From Symbiodinium kawagutii (lineage: Eukaryota > Sar > Dinophyceae > Suessiales > Symbiodiniaceae), in NCBI GenBank assembly GCA_009767595.1, contig VSDK01024160.1, positions 646,097 to 710,096 of the forward strand: DNA of 64,000 nt, read 5' to 3'. Positions within the stretch are counted from its first letter, which is position 1. The number at the start of each line of letters is the position of its first letter. A program made the translations under genes and the position numbers. This document shows positions 24,001 to 39,000 of the stretch, piece by piece. The notes beneath the pieces were generated by a model. It was not told where the DNA came from, ran no database searches, and saw nothing but the letters and a program-made list of their open reading frames with translations.

Positions 24001-27000
24001 GGTGGTTTTGTTTGGTTGGTGGTTTGATTGTCATTTTTGGTTTTCCCTAGTAACTAGATGTAATTAGTGATTATTAACAGATGGTTGGTTGACAAGCATA
24101 TTTTCCAATGGGGTGGTTCAACCACCAACCAGTTGTTTGAACGCATGAAACTTACCATGATGGGATGCATCACAACATGGACAGCCACCCGCCCTCGATG
24201 AGGTCTTCAAGACGGGCTCGCATTCATTGTGCAACACCTTGGAGCAGGAAGGGGCGATGTTGCATCGATCATGGGCTGCAGCATGCCATGCCTGACCTGC
24301 TGATTGATAGGAGGTCCTAACATTGATCAACAGCTAGGTAGGCATATCAACAGCTACTTAGGCATATCTGATTGAACTGTTGTTTGATGGAGGTCCCTAT
24401 TGATCAGCTGTCAATGTTTGATGATGTTTGATGGCAAGTCAACCGCTAGTTTGGGATAAGTCATCGGTCGCGTCTCGCGGATTGGCCCAGGAGATGAAGC
24501 ACAAAATCTGATCATGACGAGGTTCATACACTGCTACCTGACTACGCTTGTGCCTACTCCATGTGTACCATACTTGTTTGACTATATCTATATATACACA
24601 TGTTCCTACACTGTACATAGGTCACATCAGACGCAACCACCTTCCACACATCACAATGATGTTTTGGAGCATGGCTGAGTCGCCACCACTCCGCCGAGTT
24701 CCTGATGAAGAACCTGATTCGGAACTCGGGCGAGTTCCTGATGGGCAACCTGATTCGGAGGTTGAAGATGATGAGGGCCTTCCCTCTAGGGAAAGCGCTG
24801 AGGAGGAAGAGGAGCAGGAGGAAGACAAGCAAGCGGAGCTTCATGGCGGCTATACACAAAGGATCTTTGCTCGTTACATCACTAATATGCAGGTCATGTC
24901 GCCGGAGGTTTTACGCACAACCTCTCCTGGCCAAGCACTTCTGTGCGGTGGGCGGGCTTTTTGGAGCTCAGGGATAAAAGATTATTTTGCTCGCAGCCGG
25001 CCCACCCAGTGCATTGGAACTTTTTGGTCTCATTCATGGCACGGAAAGACCAGGACAAAGATCTTGTTGCTGCTTCTTTCATACAATGGTTCTGCTGCGA
25101 TACTTTTTGGAAGCCTTGCAGCTGTGATCATGTGTGCCTTGAGCTCTTGTGGTTTGCTTCCACTGTACTCCAAAGCTGCTTTGATCAGGCGAGAAGAGGA
25201 ACCTATGTATTATGACATGGCCCCGTGGGCTTTCAGCGCCGGCTGTGTGGTTTCGATTTTATGTTTTTTCCTCTGGCCGGCGCCTGGCTCGATATTCTTC
25301 GACCGCATTTGCATTCATCAGCTAGATCAAGAACTGAAAGCGAAAGGCATTTTGAGCATTGGCGGCTTCATCAAGCATTCGCAAAATATGATGGTTGTGT
25401 GGGACACCACCTATGTGGAGAGGCTGTGGTGCGTTTTTGAGCTCGCAGCCTTTTTGAAGAGCCAGGGACCAAGCAAGGAACTCCGGGTGCGGCCCACATT
25501 TTTAGCGCCATGCACGCTTGCGGTGTACACCACCTTCGTGATTGGATGTTCCTTTCAGTTTGCTGTCACGGATGCGAGTCTAGTTCCGCGAATTGGGTAT
25601 GGGCTACTATTCCTTTTAGCCTTCGCTGGTTCTGGGCATGCACTTCGATGTCATCAGAGATCGATTCAACGGATGCTTGTTCAACTAGATGCTTTTAGTG
25701 TAGTTAAGACCGAGTCGCAGTGCTGCACGCTTGGGCACAAAGACCCAGATTCTGGAGCTGTGCTCATTTGTGATCGTGATGTCCTCATGAAGTGTATCGT
25801 TGAATGGTTCGGCAGTACCGAGAATTTTGACAAAGAAGTGCAATCAAAGGTCCGAACTGCTTTGGCAAAGGGGCTTGGGAATGGATCCATGCCATACCTA
25901 TGGAGTATTGCTGCGGTTGCCCCATTGGTGTGGACACAACTGGACGCCATTGCTGCTCGACTTCTTGTTGGAGAGGTGCTTTTTGCAGCACATCAAGCCC
26001 TGTACGCTTTGGCCGCCTGCTTTGGGATGGTCCCCGTGGTCCTTCCATTTTCGGCTATGTTGACCAAGAGGTTCCAGAGTCGACGGGCTTGGCTGATTTG
26101 TGACTTGGGAGTGACTTTGGGCCTAGCAGCACTGGTGATATTATTGGTTGTCCTGCTTTACCAGTGCTTTGAATGGGCAAATGTGCTACCAATTCCCCTG
26201 CTGGGTGCCAGCATCTATACATGTCTGCTGTCAGGGATAGGTTTTTTCACATGGCGATGTCAGAAGCAAATGGATGGGACCGTGGAGCACCGTGCTGTGA
26301 CTGACCAATGTCCTGCTGGCCACCAAGCTTTTGAAGCCTATGGCGGCCCTTCGATTTATGGGCGCAGTTCTGATGATGATGGAGATTATGATTCAAATCG
26401 CGACATTGATCGAAATCACCAGTGATTCCTTTACAATAATATTTCAAAAGGAGGGTGTCCAATTAAAACCCTCAAAGTCTCACCCTGTTCAATTTTTTTG
26501 CTTGCTCTGACCTCAGAATTGGAGGCTTGGACCTGTAGATCTTGTTTTTGAACTGAATTCATTTTTTTGGTTCTCCTTGTCCGAAAGATCTTCTGAGAGC
26601 CTGCCACGCTATGCGGTTTACTTCAGACGGTTGCGCCGAGTTGCCCTCGAGGGCAAGCAGGGCGCAGGATGCGAAAGTGAAAGTTAGATCATTAAAAGCC
26701 TTCGCTTGGCCGCCCTGATGTGCTCCCAAAAGTGGCTGCGTTAAGTGTACGATTGGCTAACGTTTGAGGTGTCATGCCACAAGGAGATCTCACTGGGAAG
26801 CTCATACTGGACAAGAGTAACAGGGCCGAGCTACTATAGGCACTGGTAATGGTAAAGTGCGCAAGCTTTCCAAGATTTTCCCACTTTTGTTTGTCCAGAA
26901 TTGGGGGTGCCCTTCCTGGACTTACATGGACCATCATGGACCTTCCTGATGAAACATTCGTATCCTGTTGGGTGAGTGTACCACTGGCTGCTAGGACTCC

Positions 27001-30000
27001 CTGGGTTGGAAGCGATGGTTTGCAGAAGAGAAGGCCGAGTCTGCCGACCTCCCCAGGGAATGCCGGGAACTGTGGCTTGGATGAGCGCAGCGCATCGCCC
27101 CCGGGGGAAAACTCGGAGAACTTGGAGTTGACTTTCGGAGGTTTGGAGGTACCTGCCCGCTATGGACACCCCTGTGATCCATTATGATCCCAATTTCTGG
27201 CGCAGAACTACTGGGCCAATGAGTTTCAAAACCCGTGATGAACAAAGTTCTCATGCTGCAAATGAGTTTCTTTTCGATGTGCATTCCGCCACTGACTGGT
27301 AATCATGGCAACCCCGCTGAAAAGCTTGATGTACGAATCATCGAATCGAAATAGTGGTTGATGTTGAAAACTTTTGCGGTGACTTCAAGAACTTGATTGC
27401 GCAGAATGAAACCATTTGGGCATGTGACGCTTCTTGGTTCTACTTGGGCGGTGGGTCGTTTTGCCAGATGCCATTTGTGCCTTCAAGAGGCGTTCTTCGA
27501 CTGCCATGGGAGTAGTAACACATAGTAACACCATGTAACACCACGACGTTGGTTGAATGGGTGGGGGCACACAGTGTTTAACTTACTTGCTTTCTACAGA
27601 CTCGCAGTTCGGTCAATGGGGATTTTCTGAACCATCAGTTTTTCAAGGGCTGCCATTCTTGCATTTTTTTTGCACACAAACATTGTTCTTGTAATATCTT
27701 CACCATATTCATGTAGTGCTGAACGCATGTGCCATGGCTGCAACGGTTGGCCTGGGCACATTTGCGAATCCCAAGCGCTTGCTGAAGGGCCCTTCCAAGC
27801 CTTTGAGGAGCATTGTGGGATGGCTGGGTCCGTCCTTGGGGGGTGCTTCATGGTGGTTTCCCAGTACCAAAAGTGAGAAAGGTAACCGTTTTGAGTGGAC
27901 AACTTGGGCTATCTTATGTTGGCCTTATGTTTGTGGACGTCCGTTGAACGGGAGGAATTTTCAGCTGGTCGTTTTTGATGTTTTCGATCCCTTGATGGAT
28001 AGACATGTTCGTCCCAGAATCGCACAGCGATGCTGTTGAGGCGTTTGACCAGCATGAAGCATTAGTAGTAGCAACCATTCATGGCTGATGTTGATGAGCC
28101 ATGATTACCAGTACCCAGCTCCGAAGCTTGAATCATTAAGTTATATATATATATAATATAAGGATCCGGCTTCTTCTGGGACCGGATTTGTTCGGTGAGG
28201 AGAGGGAAGACTGCACCTCAGCCTGACCTGGATGTGAGCTGTTTGTCCTCCTTCGTTGCGAAGCCGGCGGTGCGTCGGAAGATCTACAGTGAGGCCAGGT
28301 CGCTGCTGGACGATGCCAAGAGCAACAANNNNNNNNNNCAAGAGTGCCCCCGGTGGGGCCTCCCCCAGCCACAAAAACTTGTTCCTGCAAGCAGCGACGT
28401 CGGTCAGGCAATCTGTGAGGCGGGCCATGCGGCTCCTTGAGGGTTGCCTGATCACCAAATGGACCAGATATCATCCATGAAGATCTGTAGCTCATTGTAA
28501 CTCCATTTAGCTCCTCTAGTCTCCTTGTTTATCTCTTCTAGATGCAGTCAGGTTGGACCACCAGTTGTTGAATCTCCAAGCTTTGCAGTGCTGAAGTCTC
28601 CAGGAAAGCCAGTCTCAGTGGCTTCGCTGTAGCTCAGCTCACTGGCAACCTCTATGATGAAGCTCCGGCAGGGTCCAACCCCTGCAGCAGATCTGCGACT
28701 CCCCGCAGCTCAACGGAGATGCCTGGCCCGGGCGGATCCGAAGCGGAAGCAGACGCGGATGCAGAAAATGAGCGACTTCGGCAGCAGTTTCGGAAGGCTT
28801 TGGAGGAAGTCAAGAGTATTTTGGACCGAATTGATCTTTCAGGCACCATTGGTGAGGTGTCCAATGTTCTGGATTCAGTAAAGGAGTTGGAAGCCATGAT
28901 AGAGGCAGCGGGCACCTTTCAGGATGACGTGGATCTTGCAGCAGCCAAGCTGGACATTGAGGAACGAGTGCAGCAAGCTTGGGAGATGGCAACCCAGAAG
29001 ATTCCCACGGCAGTGGCAGCGATCAGCAGAGCCAAGAGCCCCAACACTTCAGAGCGGGCAACTCATGCGCTGCGGAACATGGAGAACTTCCAAGCGCGGT
29101 CTGAGGTGTTGGGTGTTCCCTTGGCCAACTTGGTGCAGCCGAAAGGCAAGGCCGGCCACAGGAAGCATGCGCGGCAGGATGCAGCGACAGCCCAACGACG
29201 TTTCTCGCGCGAAGAGCTGCGCCAGAGGTTGCGGAGCAATGCACTTGGCTGGACGCTGTTGCCTGCACCCCAGCAGCCCCAGCAAACAGAAAAAGATCCA
29301 GCATGCCTCGAAAGTCCAAGCAAGCTTCACGAGCGTTCACGCAAGAGTTGGTTGAAGTGGTGGTCTCATGGGGAGGATGGATCCGGCCTGGATTTGTGCG
29401 AAGCCTTTTTTCGGACTTTGCCACCTGAAAAGCTGACGTTGATGGAAATGGAACTCAGAGATGCTATCATTGACTACCTGGAGCAGAGGCAGAGGGGAAA
29501 GGAGGAGCCAACCTGGGATGAGATCAGAGTTCAACCCGCCGTGGTCGAATGCACCAAGAGGGCATTGCCACACTACGTCCCCTTGGAAGAATGGCTGCGC
29601 CGACGTCAGCGATTGTCCAACGGTGCTGGCATCGTTCCGTGGCCCGCGCCACCCCCTGTGTGGCACTTGGACCCCGTCCAACGGTGGAAGAAGGATCCGC
29701 CCAATACGCCACCTGAGCCCCCAGCCATCAGCAAGTTCCAGCGGCGTGACTCCACGCAGCGACGCGGCAGCAGCGTCTTTGGAGTGAACTTTGAAGTCAC
29801 GGAGCATGGAGAAATCTTCGGAGCTTTAGCTGATGATGATGAGTCGCTTCGCGAGTTGCCATGGCCCTGTAGCTCGGTAGTGCCGGAGCAGAAGAGTTTC
29901 GAGTGGATCAAGGGAAAGACTCATGTGGGACATCTGCCATCTGTCGCTTCGCACCGGAATACTGTGGAAGATGTGATGGCTTGGCGCTTGTCTCATCGTT

Positions 30001-33000
30001 TCCGCCATCGAAAAGTGGAACCGGTCTTGCAGAGTATGTGGCAAGCACTTTCGAAGCAAAGATTGCCGAAGGATTGCAAATGTGACTCTGACTGGCATTA
30101 GCTTCGGACTTGGACAGTTCTTAAAGTGGTTTGCAAATTGAATGAGACCAATTTGACTTCATTGTTGGGCTCGATGTTGAATTGCCCGTGCTATTTGTGC
30201 ATTTGATCAAAAGTTGTTTGACTCACACAGGTCAAGGACGGTCCCCCCAAAAAATTCTAACAACTCGTGAAGGCTACCGCAATCATCGCCTTCATGGCAG
30301 CTTGGGGGCCATGCGGACGTAAGTTAACCGCCCGGCGAACTGCTCGCCCAGTCAGTTTCCCAAGAAATGCTGCAGAACTTCTCGTTTAAGCAGCAAAAAA
30401 GACACTATCTAGTTGGTGGTGTCAAGTGTTTTTTATTTTTCCTAGTAGTCATTAACAATTTGTTGGTTGACAAGCATATTTTTCATGGGGGTGGTTCAAC
30501 CACCAATCAGCTATGACATGCTATAAATGGTTGTTGTATGTGGATGTTGATGGTACATCAGTATGTGTTTGGTCACAGGGGTAGGGCTGATGATAACCTC
30601 AACAAGTCGGGAAATGACATCTAGAAACCGTGAACTTGGCACACGTGAACCATTGAGAATCATGGGGATCGCCAAGCATGGCATACCATCAGCTTCAGTC
30701 GTTTGTCTCCACTGTGCCTTGCGAGGCGAACATTGCAATGGCACCTTGCATTACCAGATCACCCTGGCAGAGTGAGAAATGTTGAGACCATCTCAACATG
30801 GCGAGCGACACAATTATGGCTCATTTTTGGGTAACCATTCTGTGGTTAGTAACAGTTTCATTACTTATCATGCTCAGTAAAAATTGCAGTCGCCATCTTA
30901 ATATCTTATGATGTTGAGTTTACCTTATCAATTAACCATTGCCCAAATCAAGTGGGTCTGTGGGTTGGCGACGCCCACTTATTGCGGACAAAGCCAAAAC
31001 ATGGATCTGATGGTGTGGTGATTGATGTTGCTCGCACACGGCTTCCCCTGGGAACTCGCTGTGAGATCCAGCTGACCCTGTGGCGAGACATTGTCGCGGA
31101 GTGTCAATTGATCCTGGCGGTCACAGGGTGGTCAGGGGACAATCAACACTGGATGGTGGCTTTACAATGGATAATAAGAATTGTTGTAGATAACTATGGA
31201 TCATAATAGATGACAATAGGGAATAACAATCAACAATCATGGTGAAACAGCTGCTGCTGTCAAACAGTTTGATTGTTCCCACTATTACTGTAATTCATGG
31301 TTTGTTGGTTGACTCACATTTTTCAGAGGGGTGGTTCAACCACCAACCAGTAGACATTTTGTCCGGAACCCGGACGTTCCACCACACCCAACAAGAGAGG
31401 TCATCAAATGTCCCACCCCTGAAAAACTCTATGTTTCATAGCTACTTCATAAGGGGGGAGTGCTTGTGGATAAGGGCCATCAAATGCCCCATCAACGCAA
31501 AAACAATTTGGTGCATGTTGGATCTCTAGTTAGGGTCGGTCAAACGCCAGGGTGGCAGCGACTCTTTCTTTTAGGGGATCAAAGAGGTCAATGATGTTGA
31601 ATAGTAGGGAGAAATAACGGAAGAATGGTCAAACACCTACTTGTTGGCGGTTGAACATCGATTATTTGTTTTCAATATTTTTGATGGCTGGTTGATTGCC
31701 GAATCTTGCTAGGACGGCGTAAGAAGCCAACCAGAACAGACCACCGAACCGTTGGAACATCATGCAGAGATGATGGGCCATTCAGGTCATCTAACAGCCC
31801 TTGCGTGTCTAACAGGTCAACTAGCCATGGGGAAGCCGTAGGTTCCTAACAGATATTGATGATTTTGATCCCTGATGCTAATCAGTGATCTTTTTCCATC
31901 AATGAATCCAATCAGTATGGATGGTTTTAGCTTGCATGATTTTTAATTTAATAAATCCATATTCGGAAATATTTGGCGGGAATTGCATGAATTTTCTACC
32001 AAACAAACATTCACACATGTATATGTACACATTCCCTTCCTACTTGACCAAGCTAAAGATATGCTGATGTTATAAGCTAGTAGTTCTTGTTCTCAAGATG
32101 GCCATGGAAAAAATGTTCTTAGCATACTGGGCCTTCGGATCTCTCATCAGTTGCGTTGTTACACTGGCAAGTTGTGACTTTGACCCCGGGAGGACGCTGG
32201 AAGGCGTGCATCCCAGGAAAATTTGACCCTCATCCTCTGGCTGTTTAAAGGGTGAGGCCACATGGTAAGATGAACCTGTTGATCCATGAGAAACTGCTAG
32301 TAGATTGATATGGATCAGTCGGTTAGTGAGAGCGTTTGCTGCTGAGTAAAGATGAACCTTGAATCGACTGATCGATCTACTGGTGCTCGCTTGGTAATGG
32401 GAGGTTCACTTGCTCTCCAGGGTCCATTTCACCAGTTCTACAAGCAGAACATTTGAACCTTGAAACAGCTATGACATGCTGTTTGCGCAGGTTGCTCCAT
32501 TGAATTATTCATTCAGGTCATATACTGTAGATATTCCTGGACAAGGATGCTTCTATAATGATTAGTAAGGGTCAGAAGTATAGGAAAAACAGGTTCATCT
32601 TTCACTATTGAGCTTTGCCTGTATGATAGAGGAACACATGTTGAGTCTTATCAAGTTTAAATGGTGCCAGCGAGTCCTGTCCGCAAACGTGGATGGACAC
32701 GCCCAGATTTGGGCTCGCTTTTCCAGACGTGCCATGGCACAAGCCCACAGACTGAGAGCGCAGCATTTCGAGCAATAAGACCGAACCCTGCCTGGGAGCA
32801 CAATGTGCATCAAATGGATTTGTCCTTGAGAACCGGACCACATTAGGGGCACTTGCACACCATTGTGGGCAAAAGTGTATGGAGCCTACCCATTGTGGGC
32901 ATAAGTGTATGGAGCCTACCCACTGTGGGCATAAGTGTATGGAGTCTACCCATTGTGGGCATAAGTGCATGGAGCCTACCCATTGTGGGCATACGTGAAT

Positions 33001-36000
33001 GGAGTCTACCCATTATTGATGAACCATGACTTATTAATCATTTGGCGCAGGGGAAACAGTCATTACTCATAACCTGCACTGATCGCTGCAGCTTGCTAAA
33101 GCAACGCTTGTGCTGAAGGATCCCTTGGTTTTGGGAAGGGCCAGGTCCTATGTACCGACATGTAACGAACCTTGGCAGAGCTGGTTATATTCATGTCGGT
33201 TGCAATTATGATGATCTATCGTCTAAATCGTTCTCCAAGCACATGTTTGTGTATTTTTGTATGCTTCCAGGTGAGTTTTGAGGCTAATGATAGTTTTCAA
33301 CACTACAGGGAGCAATCTCCAGGGGATGCCAGCAGAGAATGGGGAGCAGCAGCCGCCCAGGTCATCGTTCCACCGGCTGTTCCTGCTGCGAGTGTTGCGG
33401 CCGGATCGCATTGGCGCAGCGCTCAGCCAATTCGTGCAGGAGGGGTGAGGGGACGATGCTAAGCGCGGTGGGTGACCGTTGGTTGGGAGCCAGGAGCCAT
33501 TCTCAGCTGTGAAGGGGTCTCCGACATGTAGCTCGATCTTGGTGGGAGAGAGATTTCCACGGGGAGGATGTTGTAAGCTTAAATGGCACATGATGAGCAA
33601 AGATTATACAACACTAGGAGAATCATCAGATTCACAGTCATGGGACACATGGGATGTTACGCATCATTTGGTGTGTTTCTTGCTGGGTTTTTCAAATTTG
33701 TTGAGCATTACTTACCGTTTATGGGTTTGAGTGCTGTACACTACCCCGGTTTTTGAACAGTCCAGATGGTGGTTCTCAATTTAGGGGACCCCAAGAATGG
33801 ATGGCTTATTATTAGACATAAATGCTAGTGGATGATTTGGGGGTACCCCTATCCAAAGATGGTTGGCTTGGTACTGTAAATGATTTGTAAACTGGATGAT
33901 GACTGGGGGTTACCCCTATGACTTGAGAAGCCACAATATTGGTCCTATAGTTGCTTATTATCCCCTACTACTATAACCATTATTAACCACTATCCAATCA
34001 TTAATCACTGGTTGGCGGTTTCAAGCATTTTGATTTCCCCTAGTAATCATTAACAAAGGGTTGGTTGACTCATGTGATTCGTAGGGGTTGAAACCAGCTG
34101 TGGGATCAGTGTTAGGCTATTATCATCAAGCACCGTGGGTTTTTCCACGCTTCCTTCCCTCCAGGATCACCTGGGTCCCGAGTTCATCGAGCAGTTGCCC
34201 TTCGATATGATGCAGACCTGGGAGGAGTCCACGTGTTTGACGCCCATTTTCTTCGTACTGTTCCCAGGTGGGGCCATGGGCCTGGGCCCCGGGTGGGAGG
34301 AAGCTGAAGCCCCAGTGGCATTTTTGGCGATAGCTTTGGCACACACACACACGCACATGCACGCATATGTGTGTGCATATTATGTACGTGTATATTGGGA
34401 TGTGTTTGCTTCTATTTTTGTTAGAATTTCTAAATGTATAATATAGATACATGCATTTGTGTAGTATACAGACATGCATGTAGGTGATGTAACGTACGTG
34501 ATGCAGTAATGATGGTTCGTGATAGTGAGGGAGCATTGCCCACTCGATTTGCCACAAACATCCATGGTAGCAACAATATGAGTCACATGACTAGACTCGT
34601 GGCTATTAAGCATCATCAACTCATTTGGATGACTTATTGACAGATGGTGGTTTATGAGCAATTCTTGCCATGACATCCATGAGGTTAACTAGCACTTGAC
34701 CTGGGCTGAATCACCGTTGAATCACCATCTCTACTAGGAAAACCTGGGTTGACCTGGGTTGAATCACCATTTTGCACAGGAAAATTGTTAAAAAAATGGT
34801 GTTTTCCACGTCAAGCCCGGTGGTGAGGTACAGATCCGACGCCCACCATCGAAGCGACGGCACATCGCTTGGGCTTAGGCAGCGGGCAGTCTTGAGCATT
34901 GCATTTCCGGTGTGGGGCACCACGTGGGTGTGCGGCATAACCAAACATACAAGAATGGTTCATAATGGAAACGGAAAATGATTAATATAATTGCCGGGGG
35001 GGTCCGAAAATAGGGGACGCCTAAATGGTTGGTGTATTACTATCAATTATTGATGTTGGATATTTCAGTGGTCCCTATTTTGAGAAACGCCCATGCAATT
35101 GCTCATTTTCTTGGGTGTGGATCATAACTAGCCATCCATAGAAGGGGTCATTCTTCACATCCCGAATCCCAAAGACTATTCTTGTCAATTTGGAGATGTG
35201 AACCTGCCAGATACTTTCAAAAACCAGAACAAAGAGTTGCTAATATGTTCTGACTCAGCGACCGAAGTAATTCCTGGATTCCTAGTCGAAGGATATTATG
35301 TCGAATTCTCAGATAGACATGTCGGATGGTCGCTGAGGATGACTTTTTTTGCCACAGAAAAGTGGGTAGCTACAAATTGTTTGCCCTACACATGTTGGGT
35401 GCTTGGTGATGCTTAGCAGCCCGTCATGTGCAAGATTCTGTTAGAAGATGCGGATAACAAGGCAAACGTTTCATTGATGGGTGACGTTTGGCAGCCAGGA
35501 TGGTGGTGGGATGCTGTGTTTCTTTGCAAATCCTGTGCTTCGAAACATGATAAACATGTCAATTCTTGGGCCATGATCAGTGGTTGTTCCGGGTGTCCAG
35601 GGCCCAGCCCCGTGGAGGTTTTGGCAATGGCACCTTCAACAACATTTCCATGGGACAAGGGCAGGAGATGGTGGCCATCAATGCGGTGAACAAGGCCGCG
35701 CGCGACGGCCACTGGGTGGTCCTGCAAAACATCCACCTGATGCAGGACGAAGTTCGAGTGGCTGATGGGTTGGAGGTGGCCAATGACATCCAACCACTAG
35801 AAATGGTAGGATTTCGACACAGGTGATGTTTGGCTCGAGGCATTTCACAGGATGAAAAGGAAGCATAGCATGAAGCATTCCATGGTTCATCCCAAAGCCA
35901 CTGGTGCATCCTCCACGCCAGTTGAGTGGCTTCTATGTTAGATAAGGATTCTGGAGTGAAGGGGCCCCATGGATATACCCCAGGGGTTTAAAGCATCCCA

Positions 36001-39000
36001 TGCCATGACATGCCATGACTGTAGTGCCAGGTTTCGGCCACTTTTCCACGCTGATTTGGGTGATGATTTCAATATGCAGCCTGTTAGCTTGACTGCTGCC
36101 TAGGGTATGACACGTCACTTGGCATCACTTGGCATTTAATCCCTTCCCCATTTGGCCCCATCTTTCCCCGAAGAATTAATTAATGCCCCAGAAACCCGGC
36201 TTTAGCTCGGGAACGGTTCGTTTGAGCGTTCTTTGCCACAGGCGAAGGGCACCGCATTCCATCCCCCGAGGCCACCCATGCCTGCCACTCCCCATGTACC
36301 AGATCCTGGAAACACCGACGCCCCGCAGGACTGGCTCAAGTCTTTGGAGCGATCCTTGGAGCTCATTGAGGAGTTCGTTCACCCGGACTTCAGGTGCCGC
36401 ACTGGTTGCATCACCGAAAATTCTTTGATTGGTGGTTTAACCATGGTTGATACAATGGTTACTTAGTCCGAATAGTTGGTGAAGAATGGTCGACAATGGG
36501 TAGTCAGTCTTGATAATGGTTAGTAACAATAGTAGGTGAATGATGGTTAATAATGGATAATGGTAGGGATAATAAGCAACACTAATGGTCAAACAAGTAC
36601 GGGTTGGTGGTTTGATTGACATTTACCGCTTTCCAGTATTCACACATGGTTGCTTCGTTGACATTCGTCGACTGATATTTTCATGGGGGGTTGAAACCCC
36701 AAAAAAAAGGTGGCGGTGCTGCCCAAAGCTGCCGGTTGAAGGCTTGGAATTGTGCTCCGGTGAAGGAACCGTTTGCCAGGAATTTTTGATGTGTTCTGAA
36801 GTGTTTGTGTTTAAGCCCATGGCGCCTGCAAGGCATGAACTTCTATATTGTAAATGATGAAGCGATTGTGGGTCCGACACCGGCAATGGTCAAAGATCTT
36901 ATGACCATGTGGGGATCGCGAAGTTCAGGGAACCCTCATGAACCCTCCACCCCAATAGGCTCTGAGGTGAGATTCTTACACCATCCGCTCCCTCATAAAC
37001 CAAGGGTTCAGGAGCGGACAGCATAAACCACTCTTGCGAGCACATTGAAAAGTCACCATAAATTGTGGTGCCCGAAAATATCGAGTTGCTTTAGATTGCC
37101 TTGCAAGGATGGTTATAGCTTCTTGAGATTTCTTGAGCACCCTACTCATGCCTTCATTCTTTTTGACACGGCGACATCTATTCACTTGGAGTTCTTTGGA
37201 AGAGTACGTCTCCTGATGTGCCAGGTGCATTCTGACCTCGGAACCACCCAGCGTGCTCCAAGGGCCTTTGTGGCCCATGGTCCCGGAATCCATCCTGCAG
37301 AAGTGCCTTGGAGCTATGGCACATGGTAAACTTGAGCTGCTCCTAAGTTGGTGGGGCAATCTTGCATTCCGTTTTGTTTGGTTCGGCTGCTGACTTTTTT
37401 CTGGGGGTAGCTGTCATGAATCCTAGGTATCCATGTAAATATATATATATATGCAAGTCTTTGTTGTTTCACTGCATCTATATCTATATATTATATATTT
37501 CTTTCCTTATATAAACAAATATACATATACACAACTCTCTCTCTATATATATATATATAGATATGTATTGATATTATTTGCCTATTCTTTTTTGGTGTTT
37601 AACACACCTGTGGTCAATCTGATGGGTGGTCTCCACGCGGCTCGCAGGTGCATCAAGATCGCTGACGAGGCGCCCACGGATCTCAAGTCCAACTTGCGCC
37701 GCGCCTACGCGAAGTTCTCACAGGACGGAGGGACGTTCACTGCGCCACCAGAGGAAGCTGGGGCCCAGCAGCGGCACCTCCCGGGGCGAAGCCAAGCCAC
37801 CAACCAACCAAAAACGGGGCTGACGCTTGGTATCTCCCCAAGCAGTCCAGCTGTTTTGGCCCACTGGTAAAGCTATATCAACAAACAGCAACAAACCTAA
37901 GGGTTTTGGATGCCAAGCCAACCACGAATATATCCAACGATCAACATCACCTAAGGCCGTTCACACGGCAGGAGCACGTTGAAGCCTGTGACAAACCCAA
38001 GGAGTACAAGGCGCGAAGACCGGCGCGGCTAGGCAGCCCCTTCCCAGGAGGTACACGTTGGCTTGAGAATGCCAACCGCCCTCGAGTTTTCAGTCACTAG
38101 GAGCCTTGCATGTTGGTCATGTTCAGCTGTGGTCAACTATTGGGTTGACCAATGGTTCGTTAATGATTTGTTGCTGGCTAAATTGTGGTGAAGTAATGGT
38201 TTACAAAGAACCCTACAAATCCTAGGCCAACCAGAGGGCCGCACAGATGGTGGTTGTGGGCTGAAATGGATTGAAATGCTTCAACTGAAATGAAGCCGAT
38301 CAACAAAGAGTTGGAAGAAAGTCGGTGATGACGTACCGGTGCTCTAGTGACCAACCAATGGCGGTGACCAAGTGTAAAAGCTTTAGATGGCTTTGAGTTT
38401 GCTTTCGCACGTTTCCTTGTTTTCGCCTCTTGGTTCATCTTGGCCAATCCCCTTGTATAATCGCTCAGCACCCTTGTGAGCCATTGGATGCGATTGGCTT
38501 GAGCCATCAACGTCACTCAACTGACCTGCTTATATACCCATCATCAACCAACCAGCACTCAACATCTTGAGCCATCAGCATCATTCACCCATCATCAGCC
38601 AACCAGCACTCAACAGCCCTTGGTTGTGGTCGAGTTTTGGCATAGGCCACACTCTTTGCCCTGTGCTTCTTCCATGCGCTGGTTCTGGGCCGAGTGAAGT
38701 TTGGGCCTCAGGGTGCCTTGGAACCATGCGAATGGTGCGGCTGGTGAAGCATGGAAGACCACGGCATGTCGTGGCGTTGTGGTAGTGAACCAGCTATAAA
38801 GAGCCACAAAAACAATGACAACCAGATGGATGACAATGGTAAATGGCTATGTGTCAATATCAACCAACCAATAATGGAGGATAATGACCAACAATAAAAG
38901 GGAAAACAATGTTTAATGATAGGGGAACCAGGGGTACGGGGTTTTGACCCACAGCCAAATAAATAGCTGGCTCATACTGTAGGGGTTGATAATCGTTGGT

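Noticed and set aside
32858..33010. 30-bp repeats considered as a CRISPR array
   Set aside because: Units are head-to-tail without spacers, in a eukaryotic intron.
38485..38580. Possible spliced-leader relics (cttgagccat, reverse of atggctcaag)
   Set aside because: Only ten bases match and the rest of the dinoflagellate leader is absent.
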